NCBI RefSeq assembly: GCF_004801375.1
Contig: NZ_SSNZ01000001.1
Location: forward strand, 806,001 to 870,000
DNA: 64,000 bases
Direction of reading: 5' to 3'
Source of the DNA: Flavobacterium supellecticarium
Lineage (GTDB): Bacteria; Bacteroidota; Bacteroidia; Flavobacteriales; Flavobacteriaceae
In this document: in pieces, positions 53,385-63,230 of the stretch
Layout of the letters: each line of letters begins with the position of its first letter
Numbering within the stretch: position 1 is the first letter of the stretch
Notes under the pieces: generated by a model
Told to the model about the DNA's origin: nothing
Databases searched by the model: none
What the model saw: only the letters and a program-made list of their open reading frames with translations
Program-made: the position numbers and the translations under genes

Positions 53385-54904
53385 TTAGTTATTAAAAATC
53401 CGAAGTGTCACAAAAAAATTCCGGCCTTCTTCCGGATATCCTTCAACTAACCTATAATTTTTATCAAAAACATTATTAATCCCGGCTTCAATATCCGTAT
53501 ACCGCCATAACCGGGCCGATACAGTCGAATTTACAAGCGTAAAATCCGCGGCTTTGGTTCCGTAGCTCGAACTGTTTCGCGATGTATTAAATTCAGTACT
53601 GGCTAGTAACCGTATCGGTTTTATCGGCTTATACTGCGTATACAGAAATACTTTTGTATTGGGAATATCCGTGAACAAAACAGCCGGATTGGTGTTATTA
53701 TGCCTTTCTATATAGGAGTAATTACCTCCCACAGACAACTTTTCCCGGAAATCATATTTAAAAGTTATTTCCATTCCCATAAATTCGGCTGCCCCGATAT
53801 TTTGCATTTGCGATTTACCCGGCGTTACGTTATTTACACTAAGAATGACGTCGGTGCCGCTCCAAACGTAACATTTCCTCCATAGGTATAATCATCATAA
53901 AGACTTTGAAAAGCATAAGGCTTGGTTTGTGTCGTATAGGAAGCATCATCATAACTGTTGAGTGTATTTTTAAATGTATCATAATAAATTCTGCTCCGGA
54001 TATAATCCGTATCATTTAACTTCGTATCCGATAAAAAATAATATGTTTCCTTATCCCAGACAGGCCATTGCCAGAAACGGGGTTTGGCCAAAAGCGGATT
54101 CAGTTGATCATCTCCAACATAAACCGGTGTTCCTTTTTCACCTTTCTGATAGCAATAACCCAACACATATTCATGTCGTTCGTTGGGTATCCATCCGGCT
54201 TTAAAACTGATCCTCTGATCCGTACGAAACGAATTATCCCGTTCACCAGCATCCTCATTCGGACGAGCGTGGAAACCGGAAGCCATACGATAACTATTGC
54301 GATGTAAATAGGAATATCCCGTCTGAAAATAGTATTTTCCTAAATTCGAACCAATATTCAGATCCCCACGGGAGCCATTAGTATTGATCATACCTAAAGC
54401 ACCGCTATATTCTATTTTTCCCGAAGGTTTTTTTGAAATCAGATTAATAGCACCACCCAGAGAATTCGGTCCGTAAAGCAGGGATGAAAATCCCCTGGAA
54501 ACATCAATAGCCGAAAGATCGAAAGTCGTAAATCGGGCGAGATGCACATAACCGTCATATGGAACATAAACCGGAATTCCATCCATATATACCGGAACGG
54601 CACGAAGGTCAAATCCCCGAATCGAAACCATCGATTCATTTCTTGGTCCGGATGCCGTAAGGTTTACACCTGTCAACAAATTTAAAGCGCGTCCTACTTC
54701 TGTCTTGTTATAGGTTTCCATTGCGGCCTGACTGATCCGATCTTTGATTACACTTTTCCTAAAAGTGGTTATTTTTACTTCGCCCAATTGAAAAAAAGCA
54801 GGCGTTATCGAATCGGCGGTCATTTTTTGGTTCGAAACCGGATTCTGGGCTTTACATATAAACGGAATCATCATAATCAATACAAAAAGTGTCGTTTTAC
54901 GCAT
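53385..54904 (-). pseudogene. TonB-dependent receptor with internal deletion and frameshift
   Basis: The first 356 residues have a signal peptide (MRKTTLFVLIMMIPFICKAQ), a plug domain (ESMVSIRGFDLRAVPVYMDGIPV) and the first barrel strands, then end at TAA after the frame switches at about 53850 (PTSFLV). The missing frame resumes immediately with DVILSVNNVTPGKSQMQNIG and continues to the C-terminal strand and NPLVEGYPEEGRNFFV-like ending. Both halves belong to one receptor family of about 680 residues; together they total about 500, so about 170 residues of the barrel are missing as well as the frame. Almost certainly inactive. Confidence 0.85.
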
Positions 54905-55238
54905 ATGTTATTGTTATTTATTACTAGTACACACATTTACCAATGACAATATCATTTATACTGCGTATGATTTGGGAAATACAGGAGTAACAAAAACGGT
55001 ATAGCAATGGAGATCGAAAGCGTTATAAGGATAGCGCATCCGTTATTCTTTACTGTATTTATTTTTGGGAAACAGGACTTGGAAGGAAAAAATGCCTGAT
55101 GGTAGGTTTTCTACGCAATTCATTGCGTTTGATAAAGATAAAAATAAATCCGGATATAAACCCATGGTACCCGATTCTTTTGAAACAAATGTTACATCAA
55201 GTTTCGCTTCAAAAAGATACCTTTACAAAAAATACCAT

Positions 55239-55871
55239 ATGAAAGCACTCTTATTCGAATCGTACGACTTCATTTTTGAAGAAGCCCTGCTAGAAGAAAT
55301 CAACTCGATTTCCAGTTATAAAAAATTCAAAGCCGACGACTATCTTATAGAAATAGGAGAAAATATAGAATGGATGCCACTCCTCTTACAAGGCGCCATC
55401 AAAATCATGCGGGAAGATCCCAATGGGGATGAACTGTTACTTTATTTTTTAGAACGGGGCGATACCTGCGCGATGACATTGAGTTGTTGCATGGGAAAAA
55501 ACAAAAGTAAAATCCGCGCTATTGCCGAAACCGATGGTGAAATGGTCCTGATTCCCATTGCTAAAATGGAAGAATGGATTGTAAAATACCCTACCTGGCG
55601 GAATTTTGTATTCGAAAGCTATAACGCCCGTTTGATGGAAATGCTGGAAGCCATCGACACACTTGCCTTTATGAATCTGGACGAACGCCTGTATAAATTT
55701 ATCACCGACAAAGCAAAAGTATTGGGTACCACCGAAATCAGCACAACGCATCAGGAAATCGCTTCCGAAATGCATACCTCACGGGTCGTAATCTCTCGCT
55801 TACTAAAACGCTTACAGGACGAGCAAAAAATCAAATTACATCGTAACAAAATCGAAATTCTTGTTTTTTAA
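55239..55871 (+). CDS. Crp/Fnr-family regulator
   Basis: A 210-residue regulator counted from ATG 55239 (MKALLFESYDF); a longer frame from 55065 would add 58 residues with no homology. An N-terminal cyclic-nucleotide-binding-like domain (residues 20-135) has a Cys cluster CAMTLSCCMGKNK that could serve as a redox or persulfide sensor. The C-terminal HTH includes STTHQEIASEMHTSRVVISR. Directly followed, one base after its stop, by a TauE/SafE transporter and then a persulfide-dioxygenase-like gene, so regulation of sulfur metabolism is a reasonable inference. Confidence 0.88.
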   Translation: MKALLFESYDFIFEEALLEEINSISSYKKFKADDYLIEIGENIEWMPLLLQGAIKIMREDPNGDELLLYFLERGDTCAMTLSCCMGKNKSKIRAIAETDGEMVLIPIAKMEEWIVKYPTWRNFVFESYNARLMEMLEAIDTLAFMNLDERLYKFITDKAKVLGTTEISTTHQEIASEMHTSRVVISRLLKRLQDEQKIKLHRNKIEILVF

Positions 55872-55872
55872 A

Positions 55873-56673
55873 ATGGAATCGTTTTTCGGATATATCGGTG
55901 CGCTTTGCATTGGATTAATTTTAGGACTAACTGGTGGTGGCGGTTCCATTCTAACGGTTCCGGTACTGGTCTATCTTTTGGGAATTCCGCCGGTTACGGC
56001 TACAGCCTATTCCCTGTTTATTGTTGGCACAACTTCCGGTTTCGGAGCCATTCGCAACTATTTTAAAGGAATGGTTGCTGTTAAAACCGCTTTTTTATTT
56101 GCGATACCGTCGTTTATTGCGGTCTTCCTTACGCGTCGTTTTTTAGTTCCGGCGCTACCGGATACGCTTATAAAAACAGATTTTATCACATTGTCAAAAG
56201 ATACCTTTTTGATGGGATTTTTTGCGATTATTATGTTTCTCGCGGCATTGGCCATGCTTCGAAAAAAAGCAAACGCCGATGAAACTGAAACGGATACCTC
56301 TAAAAACAATTTCTTCCTCCTGATTCCGCAGACTTTTTTGATTGGAGTGGTCATTGGATTAATTGGTGCCGGTGGCGGTTTTTTAATCATCCCGTCCCTG
56401 GTTTTCTTTGCTAAACTTCCGATGAAAAAAGCAGTTGGCACTTCTTTATTGATCATCGCAATAAACTCGTTAATCGGTTTTACGGGAGATCTGGAAAATC
56501 TAAATGCCGACTGGACGTTTCTTTTAACTTTTTCTTTGGTATCGGTTTTCGGTATCTTTGCAGGGATTTACCTGAACCGGTTTATCAACGAAACACAATT
56601 AAAAAAAGGTTTTGGCTGGTTTGTCCTTCTAATGGCGGTTTATATTCTGCTTAAGGAAAGTTTTCATTTGTGA
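55873..56673 (+). CDS. TauE/SafE-family membrane transporter
   Basis: A 266-residue integral membrane protein of the TauE/SafE (sulfite/sulfonate exporter) family with eight segments. GLTGGGGSILTVPVLVYLLGIPP and VIGLIGAGGGFLIIPSL are the two repeated glycine-rich motifs. The ATG at 55873 is one base after the Crp stop (55871), so the genes are coupled. Family members move sulfite, sulfonates or other small anions; context suggests a sulfur compound. Confidence 0.88.
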   Translation: MESFFGYIGALCIGLILGLTGGGGSILTVPVLVYLLGIPPVTATAYSLFIVGTTSGFGAIRNYFKGMVAVKTAFLFAIPSFIAVFLTRRFLVPALPDTLIKTDFITLSKDTFLMGFFAIIMFLAALAMLRKKANADETETDTSKNNFFLLIPQTFLIGVVIGLIGAGGGFLIIPSLVFFAKLPMKKAVGTSLLIIAINSLIGFTGDLENLNADWTFLLTFSLVSVFGIFAGIYLNRFINETQLKKGFGWFVLLMAVYILLKESFHL

Positions 56674-56735
56674 CAAAAGTCACTTTTCAAAAAAAAGCAA
56701 CCGCTTATCTTTACACAAAATAAAAAAATACAATT

Positions 56736-58151
56736 ATGAAAATAGAACAGATTTATACCGGATGTATTGCTCACGCCGCCTATTATTTGGAGAGCAATGG
56801 TGAAGCAGCCATTTTTGATCCGCTTCGCGAAGTACAGCCTTATATTGATAAAGCCACCAAAGATAACGCAACGATCAAGTATATTTTTGAAACCCATTTC
56901 CATGCCGATTTTGTTTCCGGACATTTGGATCTGGCTCAAAAAACCGGTGCTACAATTGTATACGGTCCAACCGCACAACCTGGTTTTGAAGCGACAATCG
57001 CTACAGACGGTCAGGAATTTAAAATCGGGAACTATACGGTAAAAGCCATTCATACGCCCGGACATACGTTGGAAAGTACCTGTTATTTATTATTGAATGA
57101 AAACGGAGAAATGCACGGTATCATAACCGGAGACACCTTATTTATTGGTGATGTGGGACGTCCGGATCTGGCACAGAAGCTGGTATCCGATTTAACACAG
57201 GAAAAACTGGCTTCGATGTTATACGACTCATTACGCGATAAAATCATGCCATTACCGGATCATTTGATTGTATATCCGAATCACGGAGCCGGAAGTGCTT
57301 GCGGTAAAAATATGAGTAAAGAAACGACCGATACGCTTGGGAATCAGAAAAAAGTGAACTATGCCTTACGTGCAGATATGACCAAAGACGAATTCATTTC
57401 GGAACTTTTGGATGGTTTGGGAGCACCTCCGGCCTATTTTCCACAGAATGTATTGATGAACATTCAGGGTTATGACAGCCTCGAGACGGTAATGGCCAAA
57501 GCCGATACCGCACTTAGCCCGGAAGCATTCAAAGCCATGGCAGGTCAGTTGGAAGCTTTACTATTGGATGTACGTCATGAAAGCGAATTTGTAAAAGAAC
57601 ATATTCCGGGATCCATTTTTATTGGCCTACAGGGAAATTTTGCTCCATGGGTAGGCGCCTTGATTATGGATGTGCAACAACCGATCTTATTAATTGTAAC
57701 AGAAGGAAAAGAAAAAGAAGCCATCACCCGACTGTCACGTGTAGGATTTGACAATTGTCATGGTTACCTAAAAGGCGGAGTTGAAGCCTGGAAAGCAGCC
57801 GGATTTGAAACCGACAGTATTGTTTCGATCACACCGGAGCAATTTGCAACCGCCAAAGACACTACCAAACTGCCGATCGTTGACGCCCGAAAACCGGGAG
57901 AATTCAGTGCCGAACACGTAGAGGGAGCAATCAATATTCCATTGGATTTTGTAAACAATCAATTATCGGAAGTACCTACAGAAAGTGATTTTTACCTGCA
58001 TTGTGCCGGTGGTTACCGTTCGGTGATTATGGCTTCGATTTTAAAAGCCAGAGGCTATCACAATATCATTAATATTGAAAAAGGAATATCCGGAATTCGG
58101 AATACTCCTGTAGCACTAACCAAATTTGTTTGTCCTTCCACACAAAACTAA
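56736..58151 (+). CDS. Persulfide-dioxygenase-like MBL protein fused to two rhodanese domains
   Basis: A 471-residue cytoplasmic protein. The N-terminal MBL domain has H54-F-H56-A-D58-F59; the usual second His of HxHxDH is Phe, as in other flavobacterial members, so metal binding relies on the remaining ligands (HTPGHT, GDTLFIGDVGRPD, NHGAG). The two rhodanese domains follow: the first (about residues 255-360) lacks the catalytic Cys; the second (about 365-460) has the CAGGYRS loop with Cys. Glutathione persulfide dioxygenase (ETHE1) fusions of this type oxidise sulfane sulfur. Last gene of the operon with Crp and TauE/SafE. Confidence 0.87.
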   Translation: MKIEQIYTGCIAHAAYYLESNGEAAIFDPLREVQPYIDKATKDNATIKYIFETHFHADFVSGHLDLAQKTGATIVYGPTAQPGFEATIATDGQEFKIGNYTVKAIHTPGHTLESTCYLLLNENGEMHGIITGDTLFIGDVGRPDLAQKLVSDLTQEKLASMLYDSLRDKIMPLPDHLIVYPNHGAGSACGKNMSKETTDTLGNQKKVNYALRADMTKDEFISELLDGLGAPPAYFPQNVLMNIQGYDSLETVMAKADTALSPEAFKAMAGQLEALLLDVRHESEFVKEHIPGSIFIGLQGNFAPWVGALIMDVQQPILLIVTEGKEKEAITRLSRVGFDNCHGYLKGGVEAWKAAGFETDSIVSITPEQFATAKDTTKLPIVDARKPGEFSAEHVEGAINIPLDFVNNQLSEVPTESDFYLHCAGGYRSVIMASILKARGYHNIINIEKGISGIRNTPVALTKFVCPSTQN

Positions 58152-58156
58152 ATACA

Positions 58157-58194
58157 AAAGCCCCAAAATCCGAGCAATATGATTTTGGGGCTTT
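58157..58194 (+). terminator. Terminator of the sulfur operon
   Basis: 14-bp perfect stem AAAGCCCCAAAATC / GATTTTGGGGCTTT with a 10-nt loop. Confidence 0.85.
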
Positions 58195-58251
58195 GCATAT
58201 CCAACTGTTAAAAATAATCTATTTAACGACTACTTTTAATCAGTTTTTAAA

Positions 58252-58259
58252 TACATTTG
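58252..58259 (+). promoter_or_regulatory. -7 box of the TlpA-like gene
   Basis: TACATTTG, an exact TAnnTTTG, 25 bases before the start codon. No TTG box at usual distance. Confidence 0.5.
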
Positions 58260-58283
58260 TAGCATAACAAATTAAAAATAACA

Positions 58284-59402
58284 ATGAAAAAACTTTTTTT
58301 AGTACTGTCTGTTGCTGCCGTATTTGCTTCTTGTAAAAAAGACAATGGTTATACCATTTCCGGAGAAGCAAAAGGAGTGGATAATGACAAAATGGTTATT
58401 ATTGCGACGCAAAGCGAATTAGGTCCCATCTCAAAGGACACCGTAAAAATTAAAGACGGAAAATTCGAATTTAAAGGAATCGCCGATAAACCAGAATTTT
58501 GTTTCCTAAGAATCCAGGACATCGGTGACATGGTACCTTTTATATTGGAAAACGGAACAATCAAAGTCGATTTTGTAAAAGATTCTATCCGTAATTCACG
58601 CGTTACCGGAACCGTTACTAATGATCAGTTCCAAAAATATAACGACGAATCAAAACCGATTTTCAAAAAAATGCAGGCCTTCCAAATTGCCAACAATCAA
58701 AAGATGGCAATGGCTCAGCAATCTCAGGATACGGTTACTGTTAACAGTCTTAGAAAACAATATATGGTATTCCAGGATGCTTTAAACAAAAAATCGGAAG
58801 ACTTCATTCAACAACACCCGGAATCGTTCTTATCGGTTATGTTATTGGAAAACTTCACGATTTATCAGTCATTACCGGTTGACAAAATCGAAAAGTATTA
58901 TAAATTACTTACACCCGAAGCTAAAGACAACAAGCACGGAAAAACCATTAAAGACTTTTTAGACAAACAAACTGCGGTACAGGTTGGTAAAGCAGCACCT
59001 GATTTCTCGGCTCCAAACCCGGAAGGAAAAACCGTATCGTTAAAAGAGTCCTTAGGAAAAGTAACAATCATCGATTTCTGGGCTTCCTGGTGTGGTCCGT
59101 GTCGTGCGGAAAACCCAAATGTAGTGGCTTTATATAACGAATTACACGCGCAAGGTTTAAACATCATCGGTGTTTCGCTAGACAAAGATGCCGACAAATG
59201 GAAAGAAGCGATTGCAAAAGATAAATTAACCTGGACACAGGTTTCCAATTTAAAATTCTGGCAGGATCCGATTGCAGAAAAATATAATGTAAAATCGATT
59301 CCGCAAACCTTTATTCTGGATGCTTCCGGAAAAATTGTAGCAAAAGACCTTAGAGGTGCCGAATTAAAAGCAAAAATAATGGAGCTTTTAGCAGCAAAAT
59401 AA
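58284..59402 (+). CDS. TlpA-type thioredoxin lipoprotein with DUF4369 domain
   Basis: A 372-residue lipoprotein: lipobox FASC near residue 17. Residues 20-120 resemble the DUF4369 N-terminal domain (YTISGEAKGVDNDKMVIIA), followed by a helical linker and then a TlpA/ResA thioredoxin domain with Cys270-Gly-Pro-Cys273 (FWASWCGPCRAENP). It would reduce disulfides on the outer side of the membrane. Many Bacteroidota carry several of these. Transcribed alone. Confidence 0.88.
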   Translation: MKKLFLVLSVAAVFASCKKDNGYTISGEAKGVDNDKMVIIATQSELGPISKDTVKIKDGKFEFKGIADKPEFCFLRIQDIGDMVPFILENGTIKVDFVKDSIRNSRVTGTVTNDQFQKYNDESKPIFKKMQAFQIANNQKMAMAQQSQDTVTVNSLRKQYMVFQDALNKKSEDFIQQHPESFLSVMLLENFTIYQSLPVDKIEKYYKLLTPEAKDNKHGKTIKDFLDKQTAVQVGKAAPDFSAPNPEGKTVSLKESLGKVTIIDFWASWCGPCRAENPNVVALYNELHAQGLNIIGVSLDKDADKWKEAIAKDKLTWTQVSNLKFWQDPIAEKYNVKSIPQTFILDASGKIVAKDLRGAELKAKIMELLAAK

Positions 59403-59414
59403 AGCCCTGACACA

Positions 59415-59436
59415 AAAATCCCCGTATGGGGATTTT
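59415..59436. terminator. Terminator of the TlpA-like gene
   Basis: Stem AAAATCCCC / GGGGATTTT with a 4-nt loop and T run. Confidence 0.8.
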
Positions 59437-59495
59437 TTTATTTACCTCAACAACAACGGCTTAAAAAAAAGTCAGAAATTATATTAGAAATAAGT

Positions 59496-59525
59496 TTGCA
59501 TACTAAAAAAACAGTCCTATATTTG
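59496..59525 (+). promoter_or_regulatory. Promoter of tRNA-Tyr
   Basis: TTG (59496-59498, within TTTG), 19-bp spacer, TATATTTG (59518-59525), 37 bases upstream of the tRNA. Confidence 0.8.
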
Positions 59526-59562
59526 CACTCGAATTAATCAAGGAAACACTTGGTTAGCCAAT

Positions 59563-59644
<82 letters not shown>

Positions 59645-59645
59645 C

Positions 59646-59669
59646 AAACCCGGATGCCCATCCGGGTTT
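59646..59669 (+). terminator. Terminator of tRNA-Tyr
   Basis: 11-bp stem AAACCCGGATG / CATCCGGGTTT with a 2-nt loop, T run. Confidence 0.85.
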
Positions 59670-59730
59670 TTTGTTTTATATCAGTTATTGACATAGCAGA
59701 ATTTAAAAAGAAACGCAATCCCGAATTCCC

Positions 59731-60429
59731 TTAGCAAATCAACAACAACCGATATTCCCCTTCTTTTTCTATTGGCGCTCTATGGATACAAGGTAGTACT
59801 TCCTGTTTTGGATGATCAACAGCCAACCTCCAAAGATGTCCGATTCCTAAATTAACAGGTTCTGCATTTGCATGCAACTGATAATGCAAATCAAAATAAT
59901 TTTCCGTTAAAAAGCCTTCAAACCCTTCCGGCGGTCCATCATACAGTTCGTTTAGCTTTTTTCGGATTTCCGGAATCAGGATTTTCTGTGTGGTTTGCAT
60001 ATTCGGAACAATATCACTTGCCGCTCCGTGATAGGTACACAGAAAAGTATCAGTTGCAATGGGTGAACGATCCACATGAAACGAATAGACATCCGTCGCT
60101 ATAAAATCAAATTCATCATCACGCTCATAACACTTGAGTAAATTCAGCGAAGGTGAAGCGCCAAAATCCGTTAATAACTGTAAATCATTCAGGATTATTT
60201 CCCTGGCTATATTTCCCTTTTCTGATAACTGGAGCGCAAGTAAATCTTCGGGATACACTTCCGTAATATTTTCTTTTAAAGATAAACGGGTTACAATTTC
60301 GTTAAAATCACCATCCAAATTTCTATACCAGCATAGCGCGTTCATCTCCCCTTTGAAATCGGTATATACAAGCTCTGAAAAAGTAGCTACTAATCCAATT
60401 TGCCCGCTATCAGAAAATACATTACTCAT
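59731..60429 (-). CDS. Uncharacterised protein, possibly DUF1826-like
   Basis: A 232-residue soluble protein. A conserved-looking segment FHVDRSPIATDTFLCTYHG (about residues 123-141) and a late HRAP motif recall DUF1826, whose members have HxD with TYxG; this is from memory and weak. No signal peptide or membrane segment. Single gene, opposite to tRNA-Tyr. Function unknown. Confidence 0.55.
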   Translation of the reverse strand: MSNVFSDSGQIGLVATFSELVYTDFKGEMNALCWYRNLDGDFNEIVTRLSLKENITEVYPEDLLALQLSEKGNIAREIILNDLQLLTDFGASPSLNLLKCYERDDEFDFIATDVYSFHVDRSPIATDTFLCTYHGAASDIVPNMQTTQKILIPEIRKKLNELYDGPPEGFEGFLTENYFDLHYQLHANAEPVNLGIGHLWRLAVDHPKQEVLPCIHRAPIEKEGEYRLLLIC

Positions 60430-60512
60430 AGTATAACAGTAAGAAGCTAATTACTTCTTGTATTACAAAACTATGCAATAGTAATTAGCTACGGAATTCT
60501 TAACATAAAAAA

Positions 60513-60534
60513 AACTCCAGCTTTCACTGGAGTT
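60513..60534 (-). terminator. Terminator of the gene at 60570-61052
   Basis: 8-bp stem AACTCCAG / CTGGAGTT with a 6-nt loop; T run on the minus strand. Confidence 0.75.
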
Positions 60535-60569
60535 CCTTTTTTACTCATCTAAAGACACTTTAATCGCAG

Positions 60570-61052
60570 CTATACAACATTCCAATTATTATCATAGATT
60601 GACTGCAATACATCTACAAAACTCAAATCTGACTTTGTATAAGGACCGTCTTCTACATTTGTAGAGATCCAAAGAATATCCTCATTATCGTTTTCTGAAT
60701 TATACGAGAAATAGGTAATCGCTCCATCGGCATTACAGATATCCAAAACAAGATGAAAACCATTTTCTTCCGGAATTGGATAATCAAAAATATTTAATCC
60801 CTCTTCCCAATCATCCAGACCGTAAAAAGTAGCATACACTCCATCACCTAAATCAAGAATCAAAACACTCATCTCGCTCAGGAAGTACACATAACTGTCG
60901 ATATCCAAAAAAGGAGCTGTATCTTTTAAGCGTAGCGCTTCCTGAATAAAAGGTGACGGAATCCGGTTTATATTGGAACCTTCGGCTGCATACTTTTCCA
61001 GTAGCTTTGCAATTAACACCTCTACCCGTTCGACTTTTTTAATTGTATCCAT
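60570..61052 (-). CDS. Uncharacterised 160-residue protein
   Basis: The start at 61052 (MDTIKKVERVEV) is preferred over 61145, which would add 31 residues without sequence resembling a domain. The protein is acidic and soluble (for example LGDGVYATFYGLDDWEEGLNIF, then a run of Asp and Asn-rich segments near the C terminus). No family recognised. Between terminators, so transcribed alone. Confidence 0.55.
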   Translation of the reverse strand: MDTIKKVERVEVLIAKLLEKYAAEGSNINRIPSPFIQEALRLKDTAPFLDIDSYVYFLSEMSVLILDLGDGVYATFYGLDDWEEGLNIFDYPIPEENGFHLVLDICNADGAITYFSYNSENDNEDILWISTNVEDGPYTKSDLSFVDVLQSIYDNNWNVV

Positions 61053-61132
61053 CGTGTATTTTTTTTGACAATATACAAATTCCACCACAATAGTAGTACT
61101 TTTCCGATAACAAGTGTTTTTCATAAAAAAAA

Positions 61133-61150
61133 CTCCGGTTTTCACCGGAG
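61133..61150 (-). terminator. Terminator of the sulfatase-like gene
   Basis: Stem CTCCGG / CCGGAG with a 6-nt loop, T run on the minus strand. Confidence 0.75.
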
Positions 61151-61175
61151 CTCCTTTTTTATCCCTTTTAAGCCT

Positions 61176-63098
61176 TTATTCAGCGTATAATTTCTTATCG
61201 ATGATTCGCTCATAGTAATCCTGTACGAAGGCCTTACAAGCCACTTCCAGCTCATCCATTTCCTTATTGCGGTTGGCGATCAGATTTTTCTCCAGTCCTT
61301 TATCGGCAATCGCATAAAACCCGGCTGCTTTCTTACCATCGAACAAACAAATATAATTACCGCGTTGGAACTGATACTGCGTTCCATTATAATTGATCAC
61401 AAACGGTTTAATCGTTTTTTCACCAACTAAACTTCTTCCCCAGCTACGGAATGGTTTATCATATCCGATCATATCCAATAAAGTCGGATAAATATCGATT
61501 TGCTGTGCCAACTCCTTATTCTCCCCTTTCAGACTACCATCCGGTTTGTAAATCAGAATCGGTACAGCCGAACGGTTGATCACCTTAGCATATTCATCAT
61601 AGGCCACCTGATTACAATGATCGGCTGTGATTACAAAAATCGTATTCTGGAACCACGGTTCTTTTTTGGCCGCTTCAAAGAATTTTTTAAAAGCATAATC
61701 GGTATAACCAACCACCTGATGCATTGGCACCGTACCCATCGGGAATTTTCCTTTGTATTTTTCAGGAACCACAAATGGTTCGTGCGACGATACGGTAAAA
61801 ATAGTCCCCATAAACGGTTGTTTTTTCGTATTGAAGGTTTGCTTCATAAATTGGAAAAATGGCTCATCCCATATTCCCCAGGAACCGTCGAAATCGGCAT
61901 CGTTATTATATTCCGTTTTACCATAATAATGATCAAAACCTAATATATTTCCAAAACCAAGGAATCCCATCGAACCGTTTGGCGCGCCGTGGAAAAACGA
62001 GGTATCGTATCCCTCCTCTTTTAAAGTCGAAACCAGCGACTGGATTTTCTGTTTCGGATACGGCGATGAGGTAAAAGCATCCTGGAAAGAAGGAATCCCA
62101 GCCAAAACCGAAGACATTCCATGAATCGATTTACTTCCGTTTGCAAAGGCATTCGAAAAAATAAGACTGTGTTGCGCCAGTGAATCAATAAACGGCGTAT
62201 AACTTACATAACCCGGTATCTTCGTATCCTTATTAAACGCACCGATATATTCCCTTCCATAACTTTCGGTTATAAAGATGACGATATTTGGTTTTGTTTT
62301 CGGATTATTGTGATACTGTTTAATCGGTTCCAATTCGCGTTGCACCACTTCCGGCGACACTAAATCCACCTTTTTAAAACTGGTCGTACCCATCGTTCGA
62401 ATAATCGCAAAAGGCGTATTCAGAACGATATCGGCATGTTCCGGCTTTGTTACAAAACGATTGGCATCTACAATATTAATCGGTCGCGTACTCTTTTTAA
62501 AGTCACCACGGATTCCACCCACAGCCATAACCGCAATGAACACCAATCCTAAAATCGACGAAACGAAGTATTTTAGTTTATTTTCATGTTGCACCTCTTT
62601 TACTTTTACCTTTTTATACAGATAAACCCAAAGGATCGCACACAAAAAGAACAATGCATATACATGCCAGTAGCTCACAATAAAGCGCGAAAACATATTC
62701 CCTTTATTTGATTCGTTTTTCACGATATCCATAATAGCAATAGTGGTACGGGCATAGGTAAAACGATAATAGATAAAATCGGCAAAATTGGTCGCATATC
62801 CAATCAGATTACACACAAAGTACAGATAGAACAAAAACTTCTGGTATCCTTTTTTAGTTGTAATCCACAACGGAAGAATCGAACAAACGATAAATAATGC
62901 ATTGAGATACAAAATCGCCGCCGTATCGAAAACCATTCCGTGATACGCCAAAGCCAGAAAATCGGAAACCGAATCCACCTTCAGCATTTTGTAATTATAA
63001 ACAAAGAATAGCACGCGGGCGACAAAATAGAACAGATACGCTAAAAACAGTCGGTAGAATAAAGCCTTATATTCCTGGATACGATAATTGGAATTCAT
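61176..63098 (-). CDS. LtaS-family sulfatase-like membrane protein
   Basis: A 640-residue protein with five N-terminal membrane helices (about residues 12-33, 47-68, 84-105, 141-162 and 174-195) and a large extracytoplasmic sulfatase-fold domain. Motifs: NIVIFITESYGREYIGAF (metal site), SNAFANGSKSIHGMSSVLAGIP (region of the nucleophile) and VITADHCNQVAYDE near the C terminus. The family includes lipoteichoic acid synthase and phosphoethanolamine or phosphoglycerol transferases; Bacteroidota members likely decorate surface glycans or lipids. Substrate not evident. Alone on the minus strand, divergent from the acyl-CoA ligase. Confidence 0.87.
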   Translation of the reverse strand: MNSNYRIQEYKALFYRLFLAYLFYFVARVLFFVYNYKMLKVDSVSDFLALAYHGMVFDTAAILYLNALFIVCSILPLWITTKKGYQKFLFYLYFVCNLIGYATNFADFIYYRFTYARTTIAIMDIVKNESNKGNMFSRFIVSYWHVYALFFLCAILWVYLYKKVKVKEVQHENKLKYFVSSILGLVFIAVMAVGGIRGDFKKSTRPINIVDANRFVTKPEHADIVLNTPFAIIRTMGTTSFKKVDLVSPEVVQRELEPIKQYHNNPKTKPNIVIFITESYGREYIGAFNKDTKIPGYVSYTPFIDSLAQHSLIFSNAFANGSKSIHGMSSVLAGIPSFQDAFTSSPYPKQKIQSLVSTLKEEGYDTSFFHGAPNGSMGFLGFGNILGFDHYYGKTEYNNDADFDGSWGIWDEPFFQFMKQTFNTKKQPFMGTIFTVSSHEPFVVPEKYKGKFPMGTVPMHQVVGYTDYAFKKFFEAAKKEPWFQNTIFVITADHCNQVAYDEYAKVINRSAVPILIYKPDGSLKGENKELAQQIDIYPTLLDMIGYDKPFRSWGRSLVGEKTIKPFVINYNGTQYQFQRGNYICLFDGKKAAGFYAIADKGLEKNLIANRNKEMDELEVACKAFVQDYYERIIDKKLYAE

Positions 63099-63230
63099 AT
63101 AAAAGTTACAAAATCAAAATTATAAAGGAATCAAAATTACAAAATTACCGATACTGCTTCCACAATTATGAATTTTAAATTTTTTGATTTGAGTTTTTTT
63201 TATAATTTGCAGTAACTAAATGCGCAAAAC

